The notes under the pieces: generated by a model
Told to the model about the DNA's origin: nothing
The model's input: the letters and a program-made list of their open reading frames with translations, nothing else
The model's database searches: none
Translations under genes and position numbers: made by a program
Source of the DNA: Gemmataceae bacterium
GTDB taxonomy: Bacteria; Planctomycetota; Planctomycetia; Gemmatales; Gemmataceae
Length of the DNA: 64,000 nt
Assembly: GCA_009691845.1 (NCBI GenBank)
Contig: SIAJ01000015.1
Coordinates: forward strand, 1 to 64,000
Direction: 5' to 3'
Part shown: piece after piece, positions 17,755 to 26,987 of the stretch
Layout: every line of letters starts with the position of its first letter
Numbering within the stretch: the first letter of the stretch is position 1

Positions 17755-20001
17755 TTATTGCTGCGGCTCCAATTCTTTCAAATAGTCCGGGGGATCGTAC
17801 TGGCGAATGAGGCGCACGGCGCACACCTTGTACTCGGGAATCTTCGAGATTGGATCCTGGGCAGCGATCGTTACCTGGTTGATGCTCTTGCGACCGGCCC
17901 AGTGGTACGGGACGAAAACCGTGTCCGGTCGGATCGTCGTCACGATCCGTGCTTGCAGCGTGCAAACACTGCGGCGTGATTCGATCCGCACCCAATCGCC
18001 GTCCTCGATGCCGTGTTTCTCCGCGAGGAGCGGGTGTATCTCGATCACTGGCTCCGGAGTCTGATCGACCAGCGGTCCAATCCGCCGCGTCTGGTTGCCG
18101 GACAGGAACTGGCTCACCACGCGTCCGGTGGTCAGGATGACCGGAAAATCCACGTCCACGTCCTCGGCGGGTGGTGAATAAGGAGCGACATTGAAACGGG
18201 CCCGCCCGTCTGGGAAATAATACGGCCCGGCGCCCTTGGCGATCGGGTTCCACGACCCCTTCTCGAACAGGCGTGGGGTGCCCGGGTGGTCCTCGCTCGG
18301 GCAGGGCCAGAAGACGCCCATGTTCTGTTCGATTTTCTCGTAGGTGATACCGGAATAATCGGCGATGCCGCCGGCCGAGGCCCCGCGCAGTTCCTGAAAA
18401 ATCTCGTTGGGACTGCCGAAGGTGAAGCCTCGTTCGCGCCCCAGAGCCTTCGCGATGTCCTGAATGATGCGCCAGTCCTGTCGCGCGTCGCCGGGGCAGT
18501 CGATTGCCTTGTTGATCTTGATGACGCGGCCTTCCGCACTGGTGACCGTGCCCTCGTCTTCCTCATGCAGCGATCCCGGCAGGACGATATCGGCGTGTCG
18601 AGACGTCTCACTCATAAAGAAGTCGATGACGACGAAGAACTCCAGACGTTCAAGCATCCACTTGACGAAGGTAGTGTCCGGCAGAGACACCATCGGGTTG
18701 AAGCAGATGCTGAGCATGCCCTTGATCTCGCCGCGACCAATGCGGCGAAACATCTCGTAGGCATCCACGCCGGCCCGAGGGAGCTCCTCCGGTGTAATGC
18801 CCCAGAATTGAGCCATGTGGGCGCGATGCGAGGGATTCTCGATGTCGCGTGCCCCCGGAAGCTGATCGCATTTTTGACCGTGCTCGCGCCCCCCCTGCCC
18901 GTTGCCCTGGCCCGTGATCGTGCCGTAACCGCAGCCTTCGCGGCCGATGCGGCCGGACGCCAGAACGATGTTGATCGCCCCCAGGCAGTTTTGAACGCCA
19001 TGCGTGTGATGTTCGATGCCGCGGGCGTGCATCAGAAAGCTGCTCGAGGCCGTACCCCACCACTCGGCCGCCTGCCGGATGGATCGTTCGGCTATGCCGG
19101 TCACCTCCGCCGTTTTCCGCGGAGTCCACTCCCGGACGTGTTCGGCCGTTTGCTCGAAGCCGACGGTGTGCTGTTGAATGAAGTCGTGATCGAGCCAGTT
19201 GTTCTCGATCATCAGGTTCAGGATGCCGTTGAAAAGGGCGATGTCACGGCCCGGCTTGACCGGCAGGAATAGATCGCAGGTGCGGGCGATCGGCGTGATC
19301 CGCGGATCGACGACGATCACCCGCGCCCCGTTCTCTCGAGCCTGCCAGATGTAGTCCGTCAGGATCGGGAAGCACTCCGCCACGTTGGAGCCACTGATCC
19401 AGATCACCTTGGCTTTGAGGATGTCGTCCCAGGGATTGGCGGCCCGGTCCACGCCAAAGGCCTTCTTGTTCGCGGCCGCGGCGCTGACCATGCACAATCG
19501 GCCATTGTAATCGATGTTGGACGTGCGCAGGCAGACGCGGGCGAACTTGCCAAGCAGGTACGCTTTTTCCGTGGTCAGGCTGGCCCCGCCCAGGACGGCG
19601 AAGGAGTCGGGACCATGGGCCTTTTGAATGCGGTCGATCTCCGCGGCTACCCGTTTGATCGCCTGGTCGTAAGGGAGTGTGCGGAAACCGTTCGGAGAGT
19701 CGGGGTCGCGTTGGTAGGCCGTGAGCAGGCGGTCCGGGTGCGAGCCTTGCAGATAGCGTTTGACCCCCTTCGGGCAGAGCATGCCCTTGTTGAAGGGGAA
19801 CTCCTCCCATGGCTCGAAGCCAATGACTTCATTACCCTTCACTTTGAGCTGGATGCCGCACTGCATGCCGCAAAAACAGCAATGTGTCTGGACGAGGCGA
19901 TCGGGTTCGCTTCCGCTCTCGAGCCGCGCCCCCTTGGAATACAAACGGTGCGGACCGAAACGGTCGATAATCTGAAGCTCGGGAACGGGTTCGATCGCCA
20001 T
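17755..20001 (-). CDS. Assimilatory-type molybdopterin nitrate reductase
   Basis: 748 residues, the size of NasA/NarB catalytic subunits. The N-terminal cluster motif is CCFCGMQC followed about 27 residues later by MLCPKG, binding one [4Fe-4S]. The molybdopterin domains include [18 protein letters not shown], where the Cys is the likely Mo ligand as in NapA/NasA, then [22 protein letters not shown] and [20 protein letters not shown]. The C-terminal MopB domain has [17 protein letters not shown] and PYHWAG. There is no Tat signal, so it is cytoplasmic; it reduces nitrate to nitrite. It has no C-terminal BFD domain and no fused flavodoxin, so its electrons must come from separate proteins, plausibly the Fe-S and Rieske proteins downstream. 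Confidence 0.9.
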   Translation of the reverse strand: MAIEPVPELQIIDRFGPHRLYSKGARLESGSEPDRLVQTHCCFCGMQCGIQLKVKGNEVIGFEPWEEFPFNKGMLCPKGVKRYLQGSHPDRLLTAYQRDPDSPNGFRTLPYDQAIKRVAAEIDRIQKAHGPDSFAVLGGASLTTEKAYLLGKFARVCLRTSNIDYNGRLCMVSAAAANKKAFGVDRAANPWDDILKAKVIWISGSNVAECFPILTDYIWQARENGARVIVVDPRITPIARTCDLFLPVKPGRDIALFNGILNLMIENNWLDHDFIQQHTVGFEQTAEHVREWTPRKTAEVTGIAERSIRQAAEWWGTASSSFLMHARGIEHHTHGVQNCLGAINIVLASGRIGREGCGYGTITGQGNGQGGREHGQKCDQLPGARDIENPSHRAHMAQFWGITPEELPRAGVDAYEMFRRIGRGEIKGMLSICFNPMVSLPDTTFVKWMLERLEFFVVIDFFMSETSRHADIVLPGSLHEEDEGTVTSAEGRVIKINKAIDCPGDARQDWRIIQDIAKALGRERGFTFGSPNEIFQELRGASAGGIADYSGITYEKIEQNMGVFWPCPSEDHPGTPRLFEKGSWNPIAKGAGPYYFPDGRARFNVAPYSPPAEDVDVDFPVILTTGRVVSQFLSGNQTRRIGPLVDQTPEPVIEIHPLLAEKHGIEDGDWVRIESRRSVCTLQARIVTTIRPDTVFVPYHWAGRKSINQVTIAAQDPISKIPEYKVCAVRLIRQYDPPDYLKELEPQQ

Positions 20002-20062
20002 GCGGCATCCTCAACATTGAGTATCACGAGCCGGGTCGCATGAGCGCCCGGAGGCTTATTCG

Positions 20063-21127
20063 CTATTTAGGGCTGACTCCGGGCGACGCCGCCCACAGGC
20101 TGCCTTGAGCCAGGCCCAGCAGCGCCCGCCGACAGCGCGGGCAGATCCATTGGTAGTGTTCCACGGGCGAGTCCGGCATCTGATAGTTGTAGCCGAGTTG
20201 CTGTTCGACCGCGATCAGATCCCGGATGTGCATCATCGACGCGAATGGCTCGCCGCAGCGACGGCACATGGCCTGCTCTCCTTGCCGGCCGACATCCTTG
20301 TAGAACGCCACGCCGATTTGCGCCGAGCGCTGGAAGATGTGGAAGAATTTGCCAAACGGCAGCCACAGCAGCGTGAAGATGACCGTGATGGCATGGAGGA
20401 TGGCCAGGAAGTCGTAGGAATATCCTTTCATCCATGTATAACTGGCGGTCAGCATCAGGCCGGTGACGCTGATTGCGAAGAGCAGAAAAAGCGGCAAAAA
20501 GTCCTCGCCAAACTGCTGCTTGCTGATCGCCCCGTGATCGCGCAGCCGCCTCCGCAACGCCAGCAGGACTCCGACGATCACCATGATGGCGGACCACACC
20601 AGGGCGTGGAAGATCATGAAGCCGATGAACGATTGGATCGGGAAGGCGAACGTGGGGTAGCCGACAACGTAGACTCGATACCACCCCGGATCATCGGTGA
20701 TGGTGCCAAAAAAGATCCAGCCGAACACGAGCGGAAACGTGACCGCCGATGCAGTCAGGCTGCCCCACATCGTAAACCAATGGGCTGCCCAGCGCAACTT
20801 CCCGCGCCGCCAGATAAAAGACGTAAAGGCGAAGTCGATAATCAGGCGGCGGAAGAATGTGATCAGGTTGCCGACGGCATAGCGTGGGCGGAACATCCGA
20901 AAGAAGACGCTCCAGCCACGCTTCCAGTAAATGGACGTTGGCGGGCGTTGTAACCAAAGGGCGTAGCGGCGTGTGATACCGAACGCCGCGAACAGCGTTG
21001 CGAAGGTGTAGCCGACCAGAGCGGCGTCGAAGTTCGTGAGATTATTAGAGCCAAGTACGATCAGCCGAGCCAGGACCGCCGTGACGAGCGTGGCCCAGAT
21101 CGTCGCCTTGATTTTTTCCGTGCTCAT
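20063..21127 (-). CDS. Cytochrome-b/NarI-like membrane protein with a C-terminal zinc ribbon
   Basis: 354 residues from the ATG at 21127 (GGAG upstream). Five to six hydrophobic helices are visible, with histidines in [19 protein letters not shown] and [20 protein letters not shown] that could bind haem b, similar to NarI or to respiratory membrane subunits fused to Fe-S proteins. After the last helix a soluble tail holds CRRCGEPF and CPRCRR, two CxxC pairs about 45 residues apart, resembling a zinc ribbon or rubredoxin-like site. Such proteins can be mislabelled as MFS transporters; the topology does not support that. Role inferred: quinol oxidation for nitrate reduction. It sits between the transporter and the nitrate reductase genes. 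Confidence 0.7.
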   Translation of the reverse strand: MSTEKIKATIWATLVTAVLARLIVLGSNNLTNFDAALVGYTFATLFAAFGITRRYALWLQRPPTSIYWKRGWSVFFRMFRPRYAVGNLITFFRRLIIDFAFTSFIWRRGKLRWAAHWFTMWGSLTASAVTFPLVFGWIFFGTITDDPGWYRVYVVGYPTFAFPIQSFIGFMIFHALVWSAIMVIVGVLLALRRRLRDHGAISKQQFGEDFLPLFLLFAISVTGLMLTASYTWMKGYSYDFLAILHAITVIFTLLWLPFGKFFHIFQRSAQIGVAFYKDVGRQGEQAMCRRCGEPFASMMHIRDLIAVEQQLGYNYQMPDSPVEHYQWICPRCRRALLGLAQGSLWAASPGVSPK

Positions 21128-21153
21128 CTTTCTCCACGATCGGCGGTCGGCAA

Positions 21154-22392
21154 TCACGACTGCTGCTCACTCGCCGCTTTAAGTTGCCCACTCTGAGCCA
21201 ACCCGCCTTTCGCGACATAGACGCCTTCCCAGCAATGGCCGGCACTGACCAGCACGCCGATGCTGACAAAAGCGATCAGCGACAACAAGAGAAACCCGCC
21301 GCTAAAGCTGCCCGTCAGGTGACGCACGCTTCCCAGCAGAGTCGGCAAGAGGAAACCGCCCACACCGCCCGCGGCGCCGATGATCCCCGTGACAACGCCG
21401 ATCTCTTTGGAAAACCGCTGAGGCACGAGTTGAAAAACAGCACCGTTGCCAAGACCCAGCATGGCCATGATCGCGACGCACAGAATAAGCGTCCAAGCCA
21501 AGGGTGCCGTCGTGGCCAGGTCGAGCGTCAGCAGTCCCACCCCCGCATAGATCACCGTCAACAGACTAATGCCTCCGATGCGGTCGGCCAAATAACCGCC
21601 GACCGGGCGTAGCAATGATCCTGCCAGTATACACAAAGTGGAGCAAGCCCCCGCGGAGCCGCGGCTCAGGCCGTATTGGTTGACGAAGTAGATACTCAGG
21701 TAACTCGCCAAGCCGATGAAACCGCCAAAAGTGACGCCATAAAAGAAACAGAACCGCCAGGTATCGATCTCTTTCAACATCGCAACATAGTCCGAGAACT
21801 TCTTGGGAGCGGGCTGATTCGAACTGTCCTTGGCGAACAGGAAGAATAGGACCAGCATCACCAGGACCGGAACGAGCGCCGCTCCGAAAACAGCGTGCCA
21901 ACCAAACGACGACGCGAAGTATGGTGCCACGCCGATGATCACGGCCGAGCCGATGTATCCCAAACCGACGATGCCCATCGCCAGCCCCTGGTGTCGAGCC
22001 GGATACCAGCGGCTGACCAGCGGCAAGGCCACCGCGAAACTGGCCCCGGCCACGCCGAGAAACAGACCGACCACAAGCAACCGGTTGAAACTATCGGCCC
22101 ATTGCCAACCCAGCAGCAGCGGCACCACGGTGAATATTAAGCTTAGCAAGCCTGTGCGCCTCGCCCCGATCCGGTCGGTCAGCACGCCCAAGACCAACCG
22201 CAGCAGCGCTCCGCCCAGACTCGGCACGGCGACCAGCAGGCCAAGCTCCAGGTTCGTGAGACTGAACTCATCGCCGAGCGTACTCGCCAAGCCGCCGAAC
22301 AGGAGCCAGACCGTGGTCGTGACGCCGAAATATAACGTCGCCGTCAGCAACGTAGGCGAATGCCCCACCTGGCGAAAATCACGCGAAATCAT
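21154..22392 (-). CDS. Nitrate/nitrite MFS transporter, NarK/NasA type
   Basis: 412 residues from the ATG at 22392 (AAGG upstream), which starts 26 bases after the nirBD stop; an upstream in-frame ATG at 22446 would overlap nirBD. Twelve hydrophobic segments are visible. The MFS loop reads [13 protein letters not shown], and the nitrate signature region in helix 5 appears as [10 protein letters not shown], with the second glycine-rich stretch [15 protein letters not shown] in helix 11, as in NarK proteins. It should import nitrate for the downstream reductases and could also export nitrite. Confidence 0.9.
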   Translation of the reverse strand: MISRDFRQVGHSPTLLTATLYFGVTTTVWLLFGGLASTLGDEFSLTNLELGLLVAVPSLGGALLRLVLGVLTDRIGARRTGLLSLIFTVVPLLLGWQWADSFNRLLVVGLFLGVAGASFAVALPLVSRWYPARHQGLAMGIVGLGYIGSAVIIGVAPYFASSFGWHAVFGAALVPVLVMLVLFFLFAKDSSNQPAPKKFSDYVAMLKEIDTWRFCFFYGVTFGGFIGLASYLSIYFVNQYGLSRGSAGACSTLCILAGSLLRPVGGYLADRIGGISLLTVIYAGVGLLTLDLATTAPLAWTLILCVAIMAMLGLGNGAVFQLVPQRFSKEIGVVTGIIGAAGGVGGFLLPTLLGSVRHLTGSFSGGFLLLSLIAFVSIGVLVSAGHCWEGVYVAKGGLAQSGQLKAASEQQS

Positions 22393-22418
22393 GCTTTGCA
22401 CCTTGCAATCGCTTTCAC

Positions 22419-25412
22419 TTAGACCGTTTGTAATTCGTGATGACATGCCTTGTTGCACGTCTTGTCGGTTGCCAGCACCGCATCCATTACTTCCACGTCT
22501 GGCAGTTGCAGGTACACGTCGTCGCCATCGATCTTCACGGGGAAGATCTCCACGGCAGACGTTTCGCCCGTCAAACACTCACCCGATTCCAGGGAGAACG
22601 TCTTTTTGTGCAACGGGCAAGCGACCTTCGGCGTTCCGTTCTGGTCGCCGATCATGCCGCGACTCAGCACGAATTCGCGTTTGTGCGGGCACATGTTCTG
22701 GCAGGCGTACCACTCGCCTCGGCTGGCGAAGTTGAAAACGGCGATCTGCGTTTTGCCGTGGCGAACCGTGGCACCGCCCTCGGCGGGAAAGTCCCAGACC
22801 TTGCCCACGGACACCCAAGCCGTCGGGAGTTTCACAGCCAGCGCAGTGAAAGCGGGCGCGGAACCTGAGGAACGATCGCGTAATTTCAATTCACTCGATG
22901 GCACAAACGACGAGTTCCAGTCCGCCGGGCGATTCTGCTCGCGTTCCTTGACAAATTCGATGGTGGGTTCCGACTCGTCGGTATTCATGAACTGCTTGAA
23001 CAGGCGGCGCTTCTCGGGATCCCTCACAACCTCGGCCCATTCGCACTTGTAAGTGTCGGCCAGGAATTGCATCTGCCGTTCGAGGTCCGCACCGATGCCA
23101 AGACGGTCGTTGACGATGACGTCTTTGAGATAGTCGATTCCGCCTTCCATCTTCTCGAGCCAGACGGAGGTGCGCGTCAGCCGATCGGCGGTCTGAATGT
23201 AGTACATCAGGAAGCGATCGATGTAGCGGAGACAGGTTTCGTCGTCGATGTCGGCGGCGAGCAGATCGGCGTGGCGTGGCGTGGCGCCGCCGTTGCCACA
23301 GACGTAAAGATTCCAGCCCTTCTCGGTGGCGATGATGCCGAAATCCTTGCCTTGCGCCTCGGCACACTCGCGAATGCAACCGGACACTGCGGCCTTGATT
23401 TTGTGTGGCGAACGCACGCCCTTGTAGCGGTTCTCGACGCGGACCGCGAAGCCGACGGCATCCTGCACTCCGTACCGGCACCAAGTTGTGCCGACGCAAC
23501 TCTTCACCGTCCGCAGGGCCTTGCCGTAAGCGTGGCCGCTCTCGAAACCGGCAGCCACCAGTTCTTCCCATATATCGGGAAGCAGATGCACCGGCGCGCC
23601 GAAGAGATCGACGCGCTGGCCACCGGTGATCTTCGTGTACAGGCCGTATTTCTTGGCGACTTCACCGAGGACGATCAACTTCTGCGGCGTGATTTCGCCG
23701 CCCGGCACGCGCGGCACCACCGAGTACGTTCCACCCCGTTGGATATTGGCGAGGAAGCGATCGTTCGTGTCCTGGATGGTCGTATGGTCGACGATGTTCT
23801 CGTTCCACAAACTTGCGATGATGGACGCAACCGCCGGCTTGCAGATCTCGCAACCGTGGCCTTTGCCGTGACTCTTGATAAGATCGCCGAACGACTTGAG
23901 CCCCTTGATTTTGACGATCTCGAACAGTTCCTGACGCGTGTGCGCGAAATGCTCGCAGAGCGCGGAGTTCACCTTCTGGCCGGACTTCTTCATCTCGGCC
24001 TTGAACAGGTCGGTGACCAAGGGCAGGCATCCACCGCAGCCCGTGCCGGCTTTCGTGCATTTCTTCACTTCTTCGACCGTGCATAGCTTTTGCTCGCTGA
24101 TCGCCGAGCAGATGGCTCCCATACTGACGTTATTGCAGGAACAGATTTGCGAATCGTTCGACATCAGGCCGAGACTATCTGCCGCCGTGCCGGAAGAAGA
24201 TGGGACGAGGAGTTCGCCGGGCGTCATCGGCAGTGGTTTGTCGCTCTTGGCGAGCATGGAGAACTTGCTGTACTCCGCGGCATCGCCCACGAGAATGCCG
24301 CCGAGCAACTTGTCGCCTTCGAGCGAGAAGAGCAGCTTCTTGTACGTGCCCTTGAATGGGTCTTCGTAAGTAATCGCCTTCGAAGTTTTCTCGTCGGGGA
24401 AGCAGTTGCCGAAGCTGGCGACATCGACGCCCATGAGCTTCAATTTGGTGCTCATGTCTGCGCCGGTGAACGTGCGTGATTCGCCCACAAAATTGGCCGC
24501 GGCGATTTCGGCCATCTCATTGCCGGGCGCGATTAGACCGTAGATCATGCCTCCGTACAGTGCCACCTCGCCGATGGCGACAATGTCCGGATCCGAAGTT
24601 CGCAGACGATCGTCAACAACGACACCGCCACGCTGACCCACCAGCAAGCCGCACGATCGCGCGAGTTCATCGCGTGGCTTGATCCCCGCCGAGACGATCA
24701 CCATTTTGACATCGAGTTCGGCCCCGTCGGCGAACGACATGCCTTCCACTTTGCCGTTCCCGAGAATCTGTTTCGTATTCTTGTTGAGGTGGACCTGTAC
24801 GCCGAGCGCGTTGATCTTGCCAACCAGAACGCGCGAACCCGACTCGTCGATCTGCCGGGGCATCAGTCGTGAAGCGAATTCGACGACGTGCGTTTCCAGG
24901 CCGAGATCGTAGGCCGCCTTGGCCGCCTCCAGACCGAGCAACCCTCCGCCGATGACGGCCGCTTTCTTGACGCCCTGACCGTAGGCTATGATCTTCTCGA
25001 GATCGCAAATCGTGCGATAGACGAAGACGCCCTTTTTATCCACGCCCGGCACCGACGGAACGAACGGGGCCGAGCCGGTCGCCAGCACGACGGCATCGTA
25101 GGCGATCTCGCGGCCGCTTGCGGAACGAACGATCTTTTTCTCGCGATCGATAACCGTTACGCAGTCGCCCGTGTGGAGCGTGACCCCATTCTTTTCGTAC
25201 CAGCCCGGTTCCGAAAGGGATAGTTTTTCGGCCGTGCGGTGCTCGAAGTACTTGGTGAGGTTGACGCGATCGTAGGCAGGACGAGGCTCGTCACCGAACG
25301 TGACAATTTGCCACTCGCGCTTGATATCGAAATCGATCAAGCGCTCGCAGAAGCGATGTCCAACCATGCCGTTACCGATAACGACAACCGTCTTTCGTGG
25401 CTTGCGATTCAC
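22419..25412 (-). CDS. nirB: Nitrite reductase NirB fused to NirD
   Basis: 997 residues. I chose the GTG at 25412 because GAGG lies 6 bases upstream and the protein then starts just before VVVIGNGMVG, as in other NirB; an ATG at 25445 is the alternative. In order: FAD motif VVVIGNGMVGH (~11-21), NAD motif AVIGGGLLGLEAA (~152), a BFD-like [2Fe-2S] domain (ICSCNN ... GTGCGGC), the ferredoxin-like half domain, and the sirohaem/[4Fe-4S] domain with CVGTTWC and CIREC. The last ~110 residues are a NirD Rieske-type domain (CPHKREF ... CPLHKKTF). The enzyme reduces nitrite to ammonium with NAD(P)H. In most bacteria nirB and nirD are separate genes. First gene of the operon. Confidence 0.93.
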   Translation of the reverse strand: MNRKPRKTVVVIGNGMVGHRFCERLIDFDIKREWQIVTFGDEPRPAYDRVNLTKYFEHRTAEKLSLSEPGWYEKNGVTLHTGDCVTVIDREKKIVRSASGREIAYDAVVLATGSAPFVPSVPGVDKKGVFVYRTICDLEKIIAYGQGVKKAAVIGGGLLGLEAAKAAYDLGLETHVVEFASRLMPRQIDESGSRVLVGKINALGVQVHLNKNTKQILGNGKVEGMSFADGAELDVKMVIVSAGIKPRDELARSCGLLVGQRGGVVVDDRLRTSDPDIVAIGEVALYGGMIYGLIAPGNEMAEIAAANFVGESRTFTGADMSTKLKLMGVDVASFGNCFPDEKTSKAITYEDPFKGTYKKLLFSLEGDKLLGGILVGDAAEYSKFSMLAKSDKPLPMTPGELLVPSSSGTAADSLGLMSNDSQICSCNNVSMGAICSAISEQKLCTVEEVKKCTKAGTGCGGCLPLVTDLFKAEMKKSGQKVNSALCEHFAHTRQELFEIVKIKGLKSFGDLIKSHGKGHGCEICKPAVASIIASLWNENIVDHTTIQDTNDRFLANIQRGGTYSVVPRVPGGEITPQKLIVLGEVAKKYGLYTKITGGQRVDLFGAPVHLLPDIWEELVAAGFESGHAYGKALRTVKSCVGTTWCRYGVQDAVGFAVRVENRYKGVRSPHKIKAAVSGCIRECAEAQGKDFGIIATEKGWNLYVCGNGGATPRHADLLAADIDDETCLRYIDRFLMYYIQTADRLTRTSVWLEKMEGGIDYLKDVIVNDRLGIGADLERQMQFLADTYKCEWAEVVRDPEKRRLFKQFMNTDESEPTIEFVKEREQNRPADWNSSFVPSSELKLRDRSSGSAPAFTALAVKLPTAWVSVGKVWDFPAEGGATVRHGKTQIAVFNFASRGEWYACQNMCPHKREFVLSRGMIGDQNGTPKVACPLHKKTFSLESGECLTGETSAVEIFPVKIDGDDVYLQLPDVEVMDAVLATDKTCNKACHHELQTV

Positions 25413-25651
25413 ACCAGACCTCGGAAAGAGCGGGCATAGGCGCATTCGGATTCGGTCGATCAGGTAGAACGCAAGTCGAGTGCCGCCCGATGAATCGTGA
25501 TGCCGGATTAGCACGTAAGTGCAGATGCAGTAATTGATTAGAGGTTGTGAAAATTAGCCGATTCGTTCGGAACTTTGCTTCCGTGGTGAGTGTTCTGGGC
25601 AAAAGGTGCTTGGAATTGTGGCAACCATACGCCGCGATCGTCGGTCGTAGT

Positions 25652-25935
25652 TCACTTAATATGCTGCACGAGGCTCTTCATCTGGAAACCTTTCGAGGGA
25701 GACATGTCGGAGAGAGCGCCAATCTCGATTAGCTGATCCATGACGATCGGACCGACGGCGGCGACTTTCACCTTCGTCCATCCGGGTGTCAGGGATGGTT
25801 CAGTTTGTGCACTCACGCGACTTCGCAGAGTCGATCGACTGTGGAGAACTGCTCAAGACGATGCAATCGACGATCCATTTGCCATCTTGGTAATGGGATT
25901 CACTTTCGATTCCGAGTCGGCAGGAGGTGCAGATA
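25652..25935 (-). pseudogene. Remnant of uroporphyrinogen-III synthase (hemD)
   Basis: The minus strand encodes KVKVAAVGPIVMDQLIEIG followed by ALSDMSPSKGFQMKSLVQH and a stop at 25652. This matches the end of HemD (pattern VASVGPV...L...G, then xMKxLV). Just upstream, in other frames, are DCIVLSSSPQ and STVDRLCEVA, which join to give the HemD core pattern DxxxFTSSPQVDRLxEVA. At least two frameshifts and a stop (25853-25855) break it, and no N-terminal half is visible. It lies 240 bases upstream of nirB; sirohaem for NirB is made from the HemD product, so the gene was probably once the operon leader. Confidence 0.6.
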
Positions 25936-26038
25936 TGAAGACAAATCAAAGGTGTGCCCGCGTCCGGATCGTCGGGAGTCGCCTTCCGATCATGTTGGAA
26001 TCAACGCTGGGTTCCGCCTCTTCACCTGTTCCTATAAT

Positions 26039-26054
26039 CCTCCCGAGTGGGAGG
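26039..26054. terminator. Short hairpin upstream of the SET gene
   Basis: CCTCCC (26039-26044) pairs with GGGAGG (26049-26054) around GAGT. It lies between the hemD remnant and the SET-domain gene. Small, with no T-run. The rest of 25413-26109 shows no intact gene. Confidence 0.3.
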
Positions 26055-26109
26055 CGGTGAACTGGCCCGCCACCCTACCATCAAACACTCCATCGTTTTC
26101 AAATTTTGC

Positions 26110-26511
26110 ATGACAAATACACCGAGCACTGGCGAGTCTCTCTTGCTCCGAAGAGTTCGAGGCATGGGCCGGGGAATGTTCGCCGGCCGAAGGTTCATTA
26201 AAGGCGAGATCATCGAGATCTGTCCGGTCGTGCCGGTGAGTAGGCGTTTCACGAAAAAATGCGATGGTGAAGTGTTGGAGCACTATCTTTTCCAATGGGG
26301 TCGTCACGGAAGCGCGGTCATTCTGGGTTATGGCTCGATCTATAACCATTCCAGCAGTCCGAACGCATCGTTTCGCCCAAGGACGGCCAAGCTGGAATTG
26401 GTGTTCCGAGCCCTACGGGACATTGAGATCGGCGAACAGATACTGGTTGATTACGAATGGCCGGATTTTCATAAGGAGCTTAAAAAAGCACGCCCAATGG
26501 AACGTCAGTGA
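26110..26511 (+). CDS. SET-domain protein (possible lysine methyltransferase)
   Basis: 133 residues from the ATG at 26110; a GTG at 26047 would add 21 residues. The SET core is complete: GMGRGMFAGRRFIKGEII at the N-terminus (GxG-type motif I), YGSIYNHSSSPNASF (the NHS..PN motif of the AdoMet and substrate site) and IGEQILVDYEW at the end (ExxxDY motif). There are no pre-SET or post-SET cysteines, as is usual for short bacterial SET proteins. These enzymes methylate lysine on proteins; the bacterial target is unknown. It stands alone, transcribed away from the nitrate operon. Confidence 0.8.
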   Translation: MTNTPSTGESLLLRRVRGMGRGMFAGRRFIKGEIIEICPVVPVSRRFTKKCDGEVLEHYLFQWGRHGSAVILGYGSIYNHSSSPNASFRPRTAKLELVFRALRDIEIGEQILVDYEWPDFHKELKKARPMERQ

Positions 26512-26987
26512 GAAAGCATGAACGTCAGGGTGGGAAATGCAGAGAGAAGGCGGTCCGGTCTACGCCGAGCAGGGTGTCTTCAACCTTTATCCGATTTTCG
26601 TCACCACAGACTGGAAGCGGCTGGCCCGCACTCGCAACGACATCGTTCACAAGACACCCCCGGCATGTGCTTGGCCCGATTTTCCAGCACATGCCTTGGC
26701 CATCGGGGATAATCGTGCCTGATGACCACCTTCTTTGCTTGCCTGACCGGCACACCTCGATTCGCGGATGCTGATTCTTGGTGGGATGATGAAACCGGCG
26801 AACTGGAGTTGGCGGCGGACGGTCTTGCAACCACTTGATAACTAGACGGCCATTTCACATGTCACGGGGCAGTTCTTGGGATGGTAAGGCCACTGCCAAT
26901 CCGGAGAACCGCTCACCCTCATGGCTCGGCAGGATCTCGCCGCCCCAAGCACCGGCCTTGGTGCATGCTCATTGATAAAAATTCCCG
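26512..26987. other. Intergenic region with a strong hairpin; no convincing gene
   Basis: GGCATGTGCT (26662-26671) is the exact reverse complement of 26686-26695 and can extend by GG/CC inside, leaving a small loop. Open frames in all directions are short. A 38-codon frame at 26722-26838 (MTTFFACLTGTPRFADADSW...) has natural-looking composition but no ribosome site and no family. The region separates the SET gene from the convergent DUF1552 gene. Confidence 0.4.
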
